The notes: a model not told the origin generated them from the letters alone. 64,000 nucleotides of DNA from Lutjanus erythropterus (GCA_020091685.1 CM034595.1:21623564-21687563); one strand, 5' to 3'. Shown: positions 11,483 through 25,700, numbered from the stretch's first letter. A program made the numbers and translations.

Positions 11483-13227
11483 TAAATATAAATATGTGTA
11501 CAAAGGTACAAGCAACGATAGCTCATTTTTAGCAAATAAAATTCTTAATACATTATTAAAAGAATGAACAAACAAATGGCAATTAGTCGTGTTCCAAAAA
11601 AAGCATAGTAACTGCATTCAATGATTGATGAACAACTTAGACAAGAAAATCTGTGGACCCAAATAAATCAACCAAGATAGATACATATGTATATAAAGAT
11701 ACTTTACAATAGAGCAGCTTACACGCTGTACATTAAGGCTTATATAAAATATAAAAATAAAGACAAGCGATGATGTTTGCCTCCTCACTTTAAGTGGCTT
11801 TTGCTCTCTCTCGTCAAGCTGCCTGGTAACAGCTTTTTAGACAAATGGCAGTACAGGCGTCCATACTGAAAAATCCAGGAAATTGGAATGCAACAGGGCC
11901 AGGTGAAGAAACCAATGTCTCAAACATGAAATGGACATGAATATAAACGCTGAAGAGTTTCACTAGACACATCATTTGCATGCAACAGAGAGAAAGTATG
12001 GGCTCAGCCATTTGTACAGATACTTAGTGTTTCAGGGTAGTACTGTTTCTTGTAAACATATTGAGACAGTTTGATTGGAGTTGTAAAACTTGAGTGTATG
12101 GTCCACATTAGGACAGTCAATCCCCACCTGAGCCTGCTGAAGTTTGATGCTGCATTCAAGTTTATTTCAAGTTCAAGATTGCCATCATTCCAAATCACCA
12201 CTTTTTGATTGTTCTGGTAATATCTTACTCTTCATTTTACAATCAGAAAACAGTACCAGGGGTAGGACAATAGTATTCAGACCTCAGCCCCTGTTTACCC
12301 CCATTAAATTAACACCATCTTTGGGTTGTCATGGCCTTACCTTGTCCATCTTGGTACAACGCACAGTAAACACATAGTCCCCCATTACAATGAAGGCTAA
12401 AATACACATTCTCTTCATATCTCCTTCTTTTAGCCACCGGTAAGCAACACAAGTCCAACATGTTAGGGTTGTTATCAGAAGAAGCTCCAGGAATACAGCT
12501 CAGGCCAGAAGTATTCCACCGCTGATTAGACTCTTCATACAGTACAGTGCCTGTAGCACTTGTTGGTCAGTAGAGCTAGTCTGTTGTGCAGAATAGTTTG
12601 TCTGTCTCTGTGGATAGCTCCGTCTTTTGTTGATGATAGAGACACAAAAATGTGCTTAGAATTCCTTTCGCATGCCAACAAAACACCAAATGACAGACAA
12701 CAACAGGTTTTTCAGATCTGTTTTTTCCTCAAATATGTCCTGCTTGTCACATTGTCTCTCAAAGTATTTTAGACGTCATGTTTGACATTTAGTGTTGACA
12801 CAAAGTAAACTCTGGAAGGCAGGTAAACAGCTACCCCAGCCATTTTGGCCACCCAAATTCAGGAGATGCATTTGTTTTCTAGTTGGCCCTTGCACTGTCA
12901 GAATATCTCCACAGGTTTGGGTGGTCATCATGTAGAGATAACCTGGTGAGGTATCACACTGTAATCAGAAGTTTGACTTGCACATCACAATCTGCTTAAT
13001 TCCCCAGCTCAGGAGCTCCACAATTAGCATTGTCGCAGATCCCTCGAGCCATCACAACAAATAAAGGTTGGTTATCCCATAACCAAAATCACACAACTCC
13101 CTCCAAACACTGTCCAAACACATCCTTAAAGGACCGTCCGAGAAAAGAAAGTCTCATGTTAGTCCTGCCACAATGGTTATCTATTCACTGCTCCTGTACG
13201 CTTCTTTTTTCCAGTGTGTTTGTCCAA
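11483..13227 (-). other. kirrel3: Probable kirrel3 3' UTR
   Basis: This is 1.7 kb of non-coding, repeat-poor sequence directly after the stop codon, ending at a candidate AATAAA. Its extent is inferred; RNA reads would settle it. Confidence 0.5.
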
Positions 13228-13722
13228 TCAAACATGTGTCTGCATACGCTGTGAGGGCCGGCCATAGTCAGACTGCTGGGAGGACACTTGTGAGGAGGCA
13301 TAAGAGAAGCGAGAAGAGCTAGACACCTTGCTGGCCTGATCTGATTGGTCATATGCATCCACCTTCTCGTAGGAAGCAGGCTTGACGTAGCTGGTGAAGG
13401 CGCGACCGTAGGTAGCAGGTAGGTAAGCAGAGCCACTGTAGACGGGATCAGTGGGGTAAATGCTGGCGGGCTGGGCAGCTTGTTGCTGCTGGGCAGCTTG
13501 CTGCTGTTCATATGCGGTTCTGCCCGCTGTGGTGGTCGCATATCGGTGGGAGAAGTCATAGATGCGAGGCTGGGTGCCATGCTGACCATACATGGGGCTG
13601 GGGGAGGGCAGTTGTGATGGAGTGTAAACTGGCCGAGAATTGGGGACATATTCAGAGAATCCACTGCTGCGGATATGGCGGTCCTCATGGCCACGGACAT
13701 TGTAGTAGCCATTAGTGGGATC
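13228..13722 (-). CDS. kirrel3: kirrel3 exon 15: cytoplasmic tail and C-terminus
   Basis: It encodes residues 592-755, starting [14 protein letters not shown] and ending RMQTHV with TGA. It includes the Tyr motif, a short Gln/Ala-rich stretch, then [20 protein letters not shown] and a Ser-rich end. The acceptor on the - strand is ctcatag, and the exon enters in phase 0. Confidence 0.93.
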   Translation of the reverse strand, partial: DPTNGYYNVRGHEDRHIRSSGFSEYVPNSRPVYTPSQLPSPSPMYGQHGTQPRIYDFSHRYATTTAGRTAYEQQQAAQQQQAAQPASIYPTDPVYSGSAYLPATYGRAFTSYVKPASYEKVDAYDQSDQASKVSSSSRFSYASSQVSSQQSDYGRPSQRMQTHV

Positions 13723-16700
13723 CTATGAGAAAAAAATGAGAGAAAATTAAAACATATATTTTGCCTAGTTCAGTATTACGTATAATGAGTGTTCGGGAGA
13801 TTACATAATTAGGATACAAAATAGAGGTAACTGTATTCTATAACAGTTATAGATTTTTAAAAAACAATCTAATTACAGTCACTATTAGTAAAAATGGGGG
13901 ATTATAGCAGGATTACAAAAAACAAAGAATTATAAAACAAATAACGATACACTACCATGCACAGTGTGCATACATTACAACACTTTATGAGTCTCATAGT
14001 ACTCTAAACTAAACCAGCTAATCTTACAGTCAAATTATTATCAAGCAACCGCTAACGTTAGCTACACAGACCAACTACTGACATTAGCTATTTAAACCAA
14101 CCGCTAACATTAGCTATTTAAACCAACCGCTAATATTAGCTATTTAAACCAAAAGCTAACATTAGCTACACAAACCAACCGCTAACGTGAGCTACACGGA
14201 CCGACCACTAATGTTAGCTACTCAGAAATCAAGTTGTCTAGCAAACCTGTCAATGCTACTCAAAAGTATTTTTGAACGTTATAGGCCCCAGAATAACGTT
14301 TTCTCAGTTTAGTTTGAATGTTAAGTGTGAATAGGATACTTTGTACGTTTAAAAGGACAGACTTTCTGCTATCAATCTAAATGTGCAGTCAGACATAACA
14401 AAGGAAGGAATAGCTGGGCAAACAATCTGTAAACAAATAGACATAAAACACTATCAGGCTAAACAGTTTTACCATATTTCATAGTGAGGTAATCCAAAAG
14501 TAGCGGATTAGGTTGCGGACTACATTTTTAAACAGGTAATTTTTAAAGTAACCCTCAAACACTGTGTATAATGGATGAAAATAATGCATTCTTGCTATTT
14601 CTAGAGTGTTTCTTCAAGTAAGTAGTTTCAGTTTTACCTTGATGTCAGATCTCTCATCGTCCTCCTCTTCCAGGAGGTCGCTGTGTTCTGTGCGCGATGT
14701 CCCAGGAGACTCGCTGCTGTTCGGAGCCTGAGGGAAGACCAAGCATTTTTGAAGAATTACTAGGATGAACAAGACCTCACTTGAATAAGAACAAAACACA
14801 ATCTGAGTCTTACATTGCAGTGTTAATGTGAAGTGTCCCTAACCATCAGTAGAGACATCTGCCATGCAAAGACATTTACCATGGGCTCTTTGACATCCTC
14901 TTCATCATCGTTGCCACGTGTAGCGTTGTGATCACTGTGAACAATCTGAACTCTGATGTCACTTTTGGAAAGACGAGTACATCTTTTACCTGTGGGGATT
15001 GAAAATAAAAGGTGCTTTAGTTTACCAGGCAGACTTATACATCAACATTTACATCAAACATAGGGTGAAACGGCACATAAATTGAACAAAAAGCGCTCAC
15101 TTTTAAGCTCGCAAATGAAAAAGACTTAAATCTGTTTGATCTGAAGAATTGGCTGTTGACCCTGTTGCCCATACTAACCGTTGAGCTCACCTTTGCCTGT
15201 GTGCCTGCAGCACAGGGAGACCAGAGTGATGACGCAGATGAGCAGGACACAGCCTCCACCCACAGCTCCGCCAACAATTATCAACATAGGCAGGGCTTCT
15301 GTAACAACAAGAGTGATAGAAGAAAAGTGTGGTGTAGTAGAGGGTGGGGGTAGATGGTTGTCAAGAGCGGGGGAGGGATGAAACGAGAGATAGTGGAGCG
15401 TCAGTGTCAAGAACAAGCAGATCAGAGCAACAGAAAGAAAGAGATCCATTCGTTTGTCTTGCTAATCCCAGAAAACGTCAGCGCCTGTACAAATTCATCT
15501 GCAGTAAGCTCTGGCCTGCTCACAGCTAGTGTATGCTCACGCGGACAATCCGGCGGCAACCTGCAGCCTGGCTATTGTCTCTAATCTCTCTGAAAGAAGG
15601 GTAACAAGGCCTGACATGCAATGAAGCAACAGACAGTAATCTAATTAGAGATTCCAGGAGATACCGCTGCCCATTTCTCTGGAGACCCCACTGTGCTACG
15701 TTGATGTAAATTACTGGCGAGGACCTTATTTTTGGTGTCTGCTGCAACAAAGGCTTCCACTAGCATCAGTGTCGTAGTACTACCGCCTAATTTTAAGATC
15801 ACTTGAAGGAGCTGCAGCCCGGGACGCTGAACTTGGCTCAGAGACAGTGATAGAGAATATGAGCCCAACCGCAAACACATGTGGCTTCCTCTAATTGACT
15901 TTTGTCCCCAATCAATATCTATGTTATGGGGCAAACATATTCATTAAAGGAACCATCTGCTGATTAAATCATATCGATTAGAGGACTATAATTAAGATAA
16001 GCACAGGACAGGAGTGCTGCTTTCACCTAATCTGGCCCCCTTCACAGCCAGGATTGAGAGAATCACCATGACTTCTGCAGAGGGCTCTGATGGCAATTAT
16101 TCCTCCTAGGGCCTGACTGATATTGGATTTTTAGGGCCGATATTAGGTAATAAAAAATTCTGATATTGATATATCAGCTGATATTTATTTATACAGAATA
16201 CAATATACACATAAATACACATTTTTATGATCCTCAAAAGTGGATACAAAGATATACAATAGAGGAAGATATTTTACAATGTAACAATAGATGTTATTGT
16301 CCAAAATTAGGCACTGAAAGAGTATCTTTAATGATAATAAATTTAAAAAACACAAATAGAGCAAAATATGTATGCATCAAACCTAAATTAAGAAAAATGA
16401 TAAATATCAACAGAATGCTGCCTTTAAGGTTAACAAACAAAAGCAATCTGTATTATGTTCTGACCAATATACAGTTAAATATACAGTTAAACACTTTTTA
16501 AGACTTTTTAAAGACTATTTTGAATGCAATTTATGACCTATTTCACATCAATTCTGGCCCAAAAAAGTGTGAAAGTTTTAGCAGTGTCAGAATCAGGGAA
16601 CATGGTTTATTGCAGAGGTGTTGCAGGAGTTAGCGCAGTGACAGACACTTAATGCAATGCAACTTAAAAGTAGCATTAACTTTATAATCCAATCAGTTTC

Positions 16701-19700
16701 GCAGACCTGTCAGAATGGTATTTAAGATATTTTTAAGACATTTTATGGACTAAAATTCTGACTATTTTTAAGAACCCACTGGAACCTTGGATATACATCA
16801 GATCAGAACATACGGGTACTTTGCCAAAATATCGTGGCTGCACCCCCTTTTGGGGTTACACAAACCTTTGTTTTACTGACATATCTAAAATGATTTTGTG
16901 ACCTTGCCTGAACCTAATAAATAAAGGTTAATTGGGCAGGTGTCATGCTCCTTTAGTCTTCCTCCATCCAAGTGGAAGACCAGTGACTTTCTGGAGGCTC
17001 ATATATTTTTACTGCTCTCATTTTGGGATCCCTTTCTTTTCTTTTCGTGATGGATTCTCTTGTTTATTTGTTTTACAACCTGTCTCTTTATATCAAACCA
17101 GAATCTTTCTCCCAGAGGGGCAGGTGCTGCCTTGGTATTGCTGGTCTGATATATAGCTGTGATAGTTGGGCTCTACTTTACCTTGCTCCTTCAGCGTGAC
17201 CAGGGCGGTGCCGGTGCCGAAGCGGTTCCACGCAGTGCAGTTGTAGCGCAGCTGGAAATCCTGTGCCAGAGTCTCTGACAGCACCAGAGAAGACAGGACA
17301 CCGTGGTCGCTGGTTACCGTCTGCACTGAGTAACGACCGGAGGAACCGGAGGACAGGCTCATGTCTCCAAAGGTCCACACCTGTGGAGAGGAGCAAGAGA
17401 ACAGACAACAGGGAGTAAGTCGCTGTTCTATGAAGAATTCCTCAATGGTGAGCAAAGCAGAGGCCGGTGCGGCTGTTTATCCTTAGATCCCCGCCTGCCG
17501 CTGACTGAACATCAGCTTCTCCCTCTGTTCTGCTTTCTCTCTACCGACCTCTAAGGTGCTCCATGGCTGACACAGCTCACAGGCTCATGTTTAAGCTGCC
17601 TCCCACGTCTGCCCTGCAGGTGAGGCCTAAGGAGGGTTAGGTAGCTGCACTATGAAATAAGGCTCCTCTCTGCTGTCTGTAGCGCAGGGCCAGCAGGGCA
17701 CCTGTCTCTCACTCCTCCTCACACCCTAATTATCCTCTCTCAGCCCAGCGTACGTTCAGCAGTTCAACAGGGTCAGCCGAGTGATGCCTCTTGGGCTGCT
17801 AATTGAATGCGGTTTGGCTGAAACCTGCAGGAAGCCAGTCTCCCACAGCTCCCCCAACTCCACTATCTCTCCAGTCAACGTCGGTGCAATTAGAGTTGTG
17901 AATATGTGTGTGTGTGTGTGTGTGTGTATGTATTTGTTAGCGTGTGAGGTGGAGATGTGCTAGTGCAAAGGTGTGAAGGTGAGGTCAGGGATAAAGCTAC
18001 ACTTGAGTGAGCCATCACATGTGGGTGTGGCTAAGAGGAACACGGAGTATACTGTATAAACTCAAGTGAGTGATGCACAACACAAATAAGAGGCTCACTT
18101 ACAATCTTATCAGGCGGGGGGCTGCTTCCCACCCGACACTCCAGCTTGCCCTTGGAGTGCTTGACAGCGTGCTGCGTGGCGTCCGCTGTGATGATAGGAG
18201 GGCCTGGTGTGAAGAAGACAGAAAGACAGAGAGCGAAGAATGGATACATGAAAAAAAAGAAGGAGAATATTTTGAACAATTGACCAATACTAAATCGTCA
18301 GATATCAATTTTGATGCTACTTACGTAAAAGAAAAAATTCTGGATTTTTTTATGTGGATGTCCAGTTGGTGTTAATGGCAAATGCTGTTAATTGAAGCAA
18401 TAAATTCCTCAGTGTGTGCTATATTGCCTGAGAAAACTGAGATCTCCTGCTACAGTGCCAGCAGTGCCTACATGTACCAGGATGCATTGTATGTGAGGTT
18501 CTGATATCCATGTCCATGTTGTGTATCAACACCCTAGCCTGTAAGTATTACTTTGTTGGCTACAACATAGTGTTAGGCATAGATATAGAAATGTAGAGAC
18601 CATGTTTGTGATTTGACATGTGTCTGCCATACTGAAGAGGTCAATTAAATTAAACACTGTGCATGGAGAGATGCAGATTTTACAGCAAAATCTACTGTAA
18701 CCCACTTAATTCTGAACCAATTTTCATGAAATGTAGTTTGTTAAAAACCTCAGAAACTGAACATGATAACTAATTAAACTAATTAAACTGAATTGAATTT
18801 AGATACTGGAGGTGATCTAATCAGCACTATGCCAAAACATTAATTTCTATTAAAGATACCATATTATGCCCCTTTCTGACAAGTTTTTATGTTTTTCAAA
18901 GGTCCTCAAAACATGCTTTTGAAGTTTCTTTCATAAAACACCACTCAGATCATGCATTTCAGCATGCCTCTATATCCCCCTGTTTCAGCCTTTCTCAAAA
19001 CGAGCTGTTTCTGTGCCTGCAGCTTTAAATGCAAATGAGCTGTGAGTAGTCGCGCCCCTCTCCGGATGTGGGCGTGGCTTGAATGATCGGGCCCACGCCG
19101 GTATGTTTATGCTGAACAGTTACCTAGATATGGCCGGTTTCAGACACGCTTCAGTTCAACCCTTTGATTCTGATCCAGAATCTGACCCAGACGGAGAGGC
19201 TCCTGCAGAAGCTGAAACAGTGCGGATGCAGCAGGATGTTTTTGAATGGTGAATCAACAACTTTGTGTGTCTTGGTACTTTGCAGTTAGTCAATGTGTGT
19301 GTTGTTGCAATGCTAAAATGTAGCTCGGCAGCTAATGCTAACTGTAACTCACTCCACTTGTTCATTACTGAGGGAAATTTTGGCGATTAAATGACATTGT
19401 AATTTGTGAGTATAGTTAACCGTCATGCCTCCGATGAGACACGTTTGTACTCTGAGGATAAAGGACCGCTACAGGTGTTTATGTCACAATTAGTAAAAGA
19501 TATTTTGATGATTGCTGGCAATAAGTTATCTTCCTGTTTTGTAATATTCTTAGCAGAGATTCCTATCAAAACAGCGTCCGTTATGTAGCCATGTTTTTTT
19601 TTTTTTTTACATTATACTGAACTTGTTTTGCTATACAGAAAATTTGTCAGTCTGTCAGTGCCATTTTTAAAAAAAATCATTTTATCATCAGTTTTCAGAA

Positions 19701-22700
19701 GTTGAGGCTGTGTGTAGTGTTAAGTAAACTACACTGTGCTCCATCGCCACATAATTTTCAACAGCTTACCTGTTACAAAGGTCCAACAGTATGTATTTGA
19801 AATTTAGCAAAGTTTACTGCTCATCCACCACAGCTTGTCTAATGTCTGTCAGGTTTTGAATTTCATAAACTTAATGTTTTGTTGAAATGTTTGCATTTTT
19901 CTATATTTTTGCATAGGTGCTCAGGTGGAAACTGTGCAACGATGCCTACAGAAAATGAAAATGTAGGAGCTACCACAGGTAATATTTTTTAGCTAAACTA
20001 ATTCATTACATACTCATTACTAATTTCTGCATGACACACCTTAGAATAGACTCTTGAGGTGATGTGAAAATATTTTAAAATACATATTTTGTGTCAAATT
20101 ATTTATTTTGGAGAGTCTCTGCACTGTGAGTCACTCACTATTATACAGTGAGCAGGTCAATATTGTGAAATAACCCTCTTCTGGATGAATTAGAACCCCT
20201 CCACTTTGTGTTGGGGTCCTGCATCATCCTGTCAGGGTTTATTTCACTCACTGACAGACTGACATGCTCACTGTATATTATCCCTGACTTGTCTGATGAT
20301 GCTATTTCTTATGTTTACCCACTACATTTGTTAGATACCATGATCCCTACTTTTCTATCTTACATTAGGTTACAAGATGGATGCAGGAGGTTGAGGAAGA
20401 TTTATCATGTATGGTTGACCATCCTGGATTGGACCCCGTCTGCCTCAATGTGTTCACCCCGCAGAACACTTTCAACATTTACCGAGCTGACTATGGTCCT
20501 TTATGGCGCAGAGGAATAGAACAGTAAGTGCTTTTTAAAAATCCTAATAATTTCAATCTGTGAGTTTACGTGTAACCACATTGTAACCATTGTATTTATG
20601 AAAATAAATATTCAAGATTCTATACAGTTTGCTTCACAGTGATTCAGGGTTCATAACATTATAGTGGTCACAAAAACACCATGAATGAACAAACCCACCC
20701 AAAATAAGCAGATACTGTGCATATTTAACATGGCTTCACAGAGGACAATTTTTACAGATAAAGTAAAGCATTTATTGATTCTCACATATATCACAATATA
20801 TGTTTTAAATGATGGACCTATCATCCATGGCAGAAAAAAACTAAAGGATTCACTGAATCCATACAAATAAAAGTTTAAAAATACTGTTTTTGACTCACAG
20901 AAATTCCCTTAACTTCTTCTTCTATTTTAATGTTTGATCTTGTTTGTTTTGTTTGATCTTATGCACCAGTATACCACAGTAAATTCCTTATATGCGAAAA
21001 CCTGCTTAATAATAATAAAATAATAATCATTCTGATTCTGATTAACCGTCTGAATAGCTTCAGCTTCCACTGACACATATATATGCCAATGAGGCAACAT
21101 CAAGTGTAAATTATTTACAATTTCAGCTTTTCTGAGTTTCTTCAAAAAATGTATTATATGTGTCAGTGACTTTAGTGAATAAATTGCGATGAAAATAAAA
21201 CAGTTGAGATATACAATATTTGTGTAATGGAAACTATCCAGCCTGAAGAAGTGGAGTTATCATCATCATGTATCTCAGCTGGGGTGTATGGATTCTTCTC
21301 TTAAATGGAGTCTGCAGAACAAAAATAGTCTTGTTTATTTTATTAATGAATTGATTTAATTACTTGGAGAAACTGATAAAAGCTGATATTCTAAATGAAA
21401 TTCTATCTATATATTCTATCTCTTGATGTTGCCTAGTCATAGGGTGGAGCCTACATATTCCGGTGGAAGTTTGCTGATTAGATCACCCCCAGTAACTGAA
21501 TTTAATTCCAAATTTCATGGAAATTGATTCAGAAATAAGCGAATTTCAGTTGATTTTGTGGTGAATTCTGCATCTCTATATCTATGATGTTAGATGTTAG
21601 ATTGACTACATTTACCATCAACACTGATGGACATCCGCATGAAAAGTGCCATATTTCCCCTTCAGCAGATCAGTCTAAACGTAATAAGCAACAGTGTTAT
21701 GCTCTGAAAGAAAAGCCACTCACCATTTACAGTTAGAGTGACATCTCTTTCTGCAACTCCAATCCGGGGCACAATGGCCTTGCAGGTGTATGTTCCAGCA
21801 TCCTCCTGTGTAACAGCCTTGAGCTGCAAGGTGTTACCATTACTGAGCACCTAGAGAGAAACCCAGAGAGACAAGCGAGAAGCGTGTCAGAGAGAGAACG
21901 AACTAGAGCGAGGCGGTGGGGAGAAAAGGCAGACAAAGGAGACCGGGACCTTTATCGGTGGCACACTCATTGTGGAGGCAGCACAGAGGTGGGCTGACCA
22001 TTGTAACAAATGCTGGTGGTTTGAGTTTAATTTCATTGTGAAGAGCTTTAATCACAGCATTAAGCACTCCAGCCACCGCTGAGTGACCGTGCTGCTGGGG
22101 AGATTGTTGTAATTAAACAGTGGGGACAGAACAGAGCATACTATGGTGTGAGTGGGCTCTAGCCTTTGGAGCCGCTACACTCACTCACTTCTTAGCTCAT
22201 TGATCCTGTCATTCCATCAAGCTGTGATTAATCCATTTACCCCCACTCCGTCCACCTCCCTCTCTACACTCCCCCTCCTCCACCTCTCGCTCTCTCCAAT
22301 TTTTTTTATTTCAGCACACTTATGGAGTAACCCAATTAATCCATTACTCGTGGCTGTGTGAGGGACAGGGGCAGTGGGTGGATTAGAAAAATGCCTGCAC
22401 AGTTCCCTCAGAGAGGCTGAAAGCGCTCACTCTTTGAGATGACAGCATCGTTTACGCCACTCCCGCAGCATTCTTTACTGAGGGAGTTTTCTCCAGCATC
22501 GCCTCAGAAATTACATTAGTCGCAGGAGAGAAGCTCCTATGGGATGTCCCCAATGATGGTGTGTGCGCGCTGAATTTTTTTTCATGCCAGGATGACGTAA
22601 AGTGAAGGTGGAAATGTCCCATTTGTTCCACCTACAAAATTGACTTTGAGGAAATGGATACTTAAGTGCTGTTGGGCCTTTTTAGTCTAAGGATGGGTTG

Positions 22701-25700
22701 CACCAACAAGGATTGATTCTTAAACCTGATTAAATCATTGTTTAGCTTTAAATTAGGTTGCACCAAACTTTGCACAAACCTAGATTAAACCTAGGTTAAA
22801 TCTCTTCTTTCTTTCACAACAGTTTATAATTCTGCCAGCAAGGAAAGAAATTAGAGCTTCTCTGAAGAGCCATCATTAGTAAATTAACTAACTCTTTAGC
22901 TAGCTTGCAAATAATACAACATTTTTTAGCTAGCTAGCAAACCATAAAACGTTTTTTATGGATTTACTAATTTTAGACCTAGTTTTGCTGAACTCTGAGT
23001 AGATCTAATCTTAGACTAAGTTAATCTTTGTTGGTGCAGCATCATCAAAGAGGCAGAGATGCCGCTCTAAAAATTGCAGCATGTGTTGTAATTCTGTTAG
23101 CTTCAGCCACACCTTGGCTCACCGGTTGACTGAGTGATTGATTGAGCGATTGATTGCGTTAGAGTTATGACAGCATGTCATGTGCCCTGATGATGCTGTA
23201 TGAATCTGTCAGTGGACAGACAGTTTTCTGCCAGAGGCTTTAGCCCTCAGGGAGCATGGAGAGAGGAGGTGTTGAAGATTCAGCCTGAAAAAGAACGTGT
23301 GGGGGAAAAGTGTGAGGGATTCATGCCTGAAGGCCATGTGTGGATGTTTCTCTCTGGAGGGATAGTGTTGAGGGAAGGTGTTGAAGCTTCGCCTTACCAC
23401 CAAGACAGAAGTGATGACTAGTATTTCTGTTGCCTTACCACGCTGGAGCCTTGCTTTGTCCATGCCAGGGTCAGAGGAGGGTTTCCAGTCCATGCACAAG
23501 TAAAGGCTGCATCCATGCCTATATCCACTGTCATTGGCTTAGGCTCCGACAACAGTCTGGGGCCAACTAGGGTGAAGCAACACAGGCAGCCAGTTACAAT
23601 CAATAAGAGGGGTGCCTTTCAAATAACACACACCTCGAGAAAATCTCAAAATACACAGCTTAGCCACACTGTACAGAAAGTTAAACTCACATTGGACATC
23701 GACCAGGGTGCTGACATTGGTGCTGCCCACAGAGTTGGACACCTCACAGGAGACAGGGTCAGTGAAGTAAGAGTAGTCCACCGTCACTTCAAGGCTGTCC
23801 CCGTTTGCCTCAGAGATGGGAACTCCTCCTTTTGACCACCTGGAACAGATGAGTGATCACATTATACAGCCGCATTAGTTCAGGGAAGGTACTAAGCCAT
23901 GCGTATCAAAGTGGCTATTAGCTGATTCACGGCTTGTGCCAATCACAATCAAACGCTGCCAATCAAGCAGTCCATTTAATGCAATGAATCTACTAAACAC
24001 TCACATGCTTGTTCTGCTTTTTTGGATTCCATCTTTGTGTTTATTGGCATTTTGGCAGCATATAATAGCTCAGAATAGTTGTGTGATTGTATTTTATCGT
24101 CATCTAAAGGCTCATTTATGACTCCTATATGTACAAAAATAAATATATCCCTTTCAAAATATATAACCATCACTGCCCACATACTTCCATGCATCCTTTA
24201 TGTTGGTATGTATTTTAAAGTCAAAAGTTATCCCAAAGAGGAAGAGTCAAAACATGGTGACACTTAAAGAGGCTGTAATTATGTACCACTTGAGAAAGAT
24301 TTAAAAGCGGAAGCAGCATTATAGATGATGGTAGTCTTTTGCGGCCATTAAATACATCACAACTGGGGAGAGAGAATTCTTTTCACTACTTTATTGAAGT
24401 CATTTCCAGTGTGTTTGGCCTTTTAAAACTTTGTCATGTCATGTGGTTGGGTCTCACTTGAACTATTGGCCACAGTGCTACATGACCACCAGTTGTACTG
24501 CTTTTGTCTGTATCTGTGAGCTTTCAGAAACGGGCATTAATGTTGTCAAAATGAACGTAGGGTGTGGCAGAAGGCTCCGTCCATATCTGTATCCACATCA
24601 CATTGATTAAAACAAGGGATGGTTACCTGTATCCAGTGATTTCAGGATTGGCCGAAGCAGAGCAGATGAAGAGGACCTTGGCTCCTTCAGTCACAGTCTG
24701 AGGCTGGACTGATAGAGTCACTGAAGGAGGGTCTGTGAGAGGGAAAACCTTTACATTATTGACATGAATGTACGACTCAGGTCTTCATTGGATTTAGTAA
24801 TCTTATTTGTACCATTCACCTTTCAACAGTGCAACAGGATTAAAAGTGTTTTACAGACTACTGTATCTAGCATGCTTTCTTTTGGCGGTCTTTATGAGAA
24901 AGCCGATGCCAGGACACTCACGCTGGACGTTGATAGTGACCGATGTCTGTCGTCCAGCGGGGGCAGCTGGGTTAAGAACCCTGCAGGTGTAGGTGCGTCC
25001 GGAGTCGCTGTCCTCAGGGATGATTGGAAGCATACTGACAGCCGCCTCCCTCTTCCCATCCTCCATCAGCGACTGTAGAAGTAGTACAACAACAAGCAAC
25101 AGTTTACAAACTCTACTTTTACAGAGAGACTCAACAACTGAACATCAGCTTGATGTGGCACCAGCAAGTCACTTGCCATTTGTGATTGCACCACTTAGGA
25201 ATATCTCTATGACACTGCAGGTCTTATTTCTTCATGTGTGAGGCATTAAAATTGCCATCCTGTTCTTTGGCATGGCAGTTAAATCATATATTTTATGATG
25301 CAGCAGGGGATATTGTGCTGTTCCCACATTTCTGAGAGTGTTCCCCGTCAGCGCTCCTTGTTTGTCATCATCTTTTAAATCTATTTACTGCTCACAGAAA
25401 TCAATACGCCTAAGTGAGGAAAGGTGTAGATTCTGAGGATATGGCTCACTGCTCCCCTCTCTTCCTTACACACACACACACACACACACAGGAAAAAAAA
25501 AACTGTGATGGCCAAGGTGCCTGTGTGTCTGTTTTTTGGGTGGTGACAGTGAGGAAGAAGTGTCACACATCTTTGGAAAAAGAGCAAGGGCAAGCTGAGC
25601 CTTTTCCCTGGACAGCCAAATCAATGGACACAGGCTTTCACTTCCTCAGCCAGACACACAAAAAGCATTTTTATGCTAGATCAAATCACATCACTCCCTG

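Larger units (their letters stand above)
15299..17181 (-). other. kirrel3 intron 11
   Basis: A 1.9-kb intron. Its left third has nothing recognised; the middle and right hold an apparent nest of two transposon-derived repeats, listed separately. Confidence 0.55.
18204..21723 (-). other. kirrel3 intron 9
   Basis: A 3.5-kb intron, the second longest of the gene. It carries a + strand transposon-like segment with remnants of a P2X7-domain reading frame. The remainder, about 20530-21720, is AT-rich with nothing I can name. Confidence 0.6.

Noticed and set aside
13185..13712. 175-residue open frame on - overlapping the last kirrel3 exon
   Set aside because: It is a different frame of the same exon; the frame giving [10 protein letters not shown]...THV continues in phase from exon 14 and carries the family sequence.
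19130..19248. Could be a kirrel3 alternative exon
   Set aside because: It is on the opposite strand and its translation has no Ig or Kirrel similarity.
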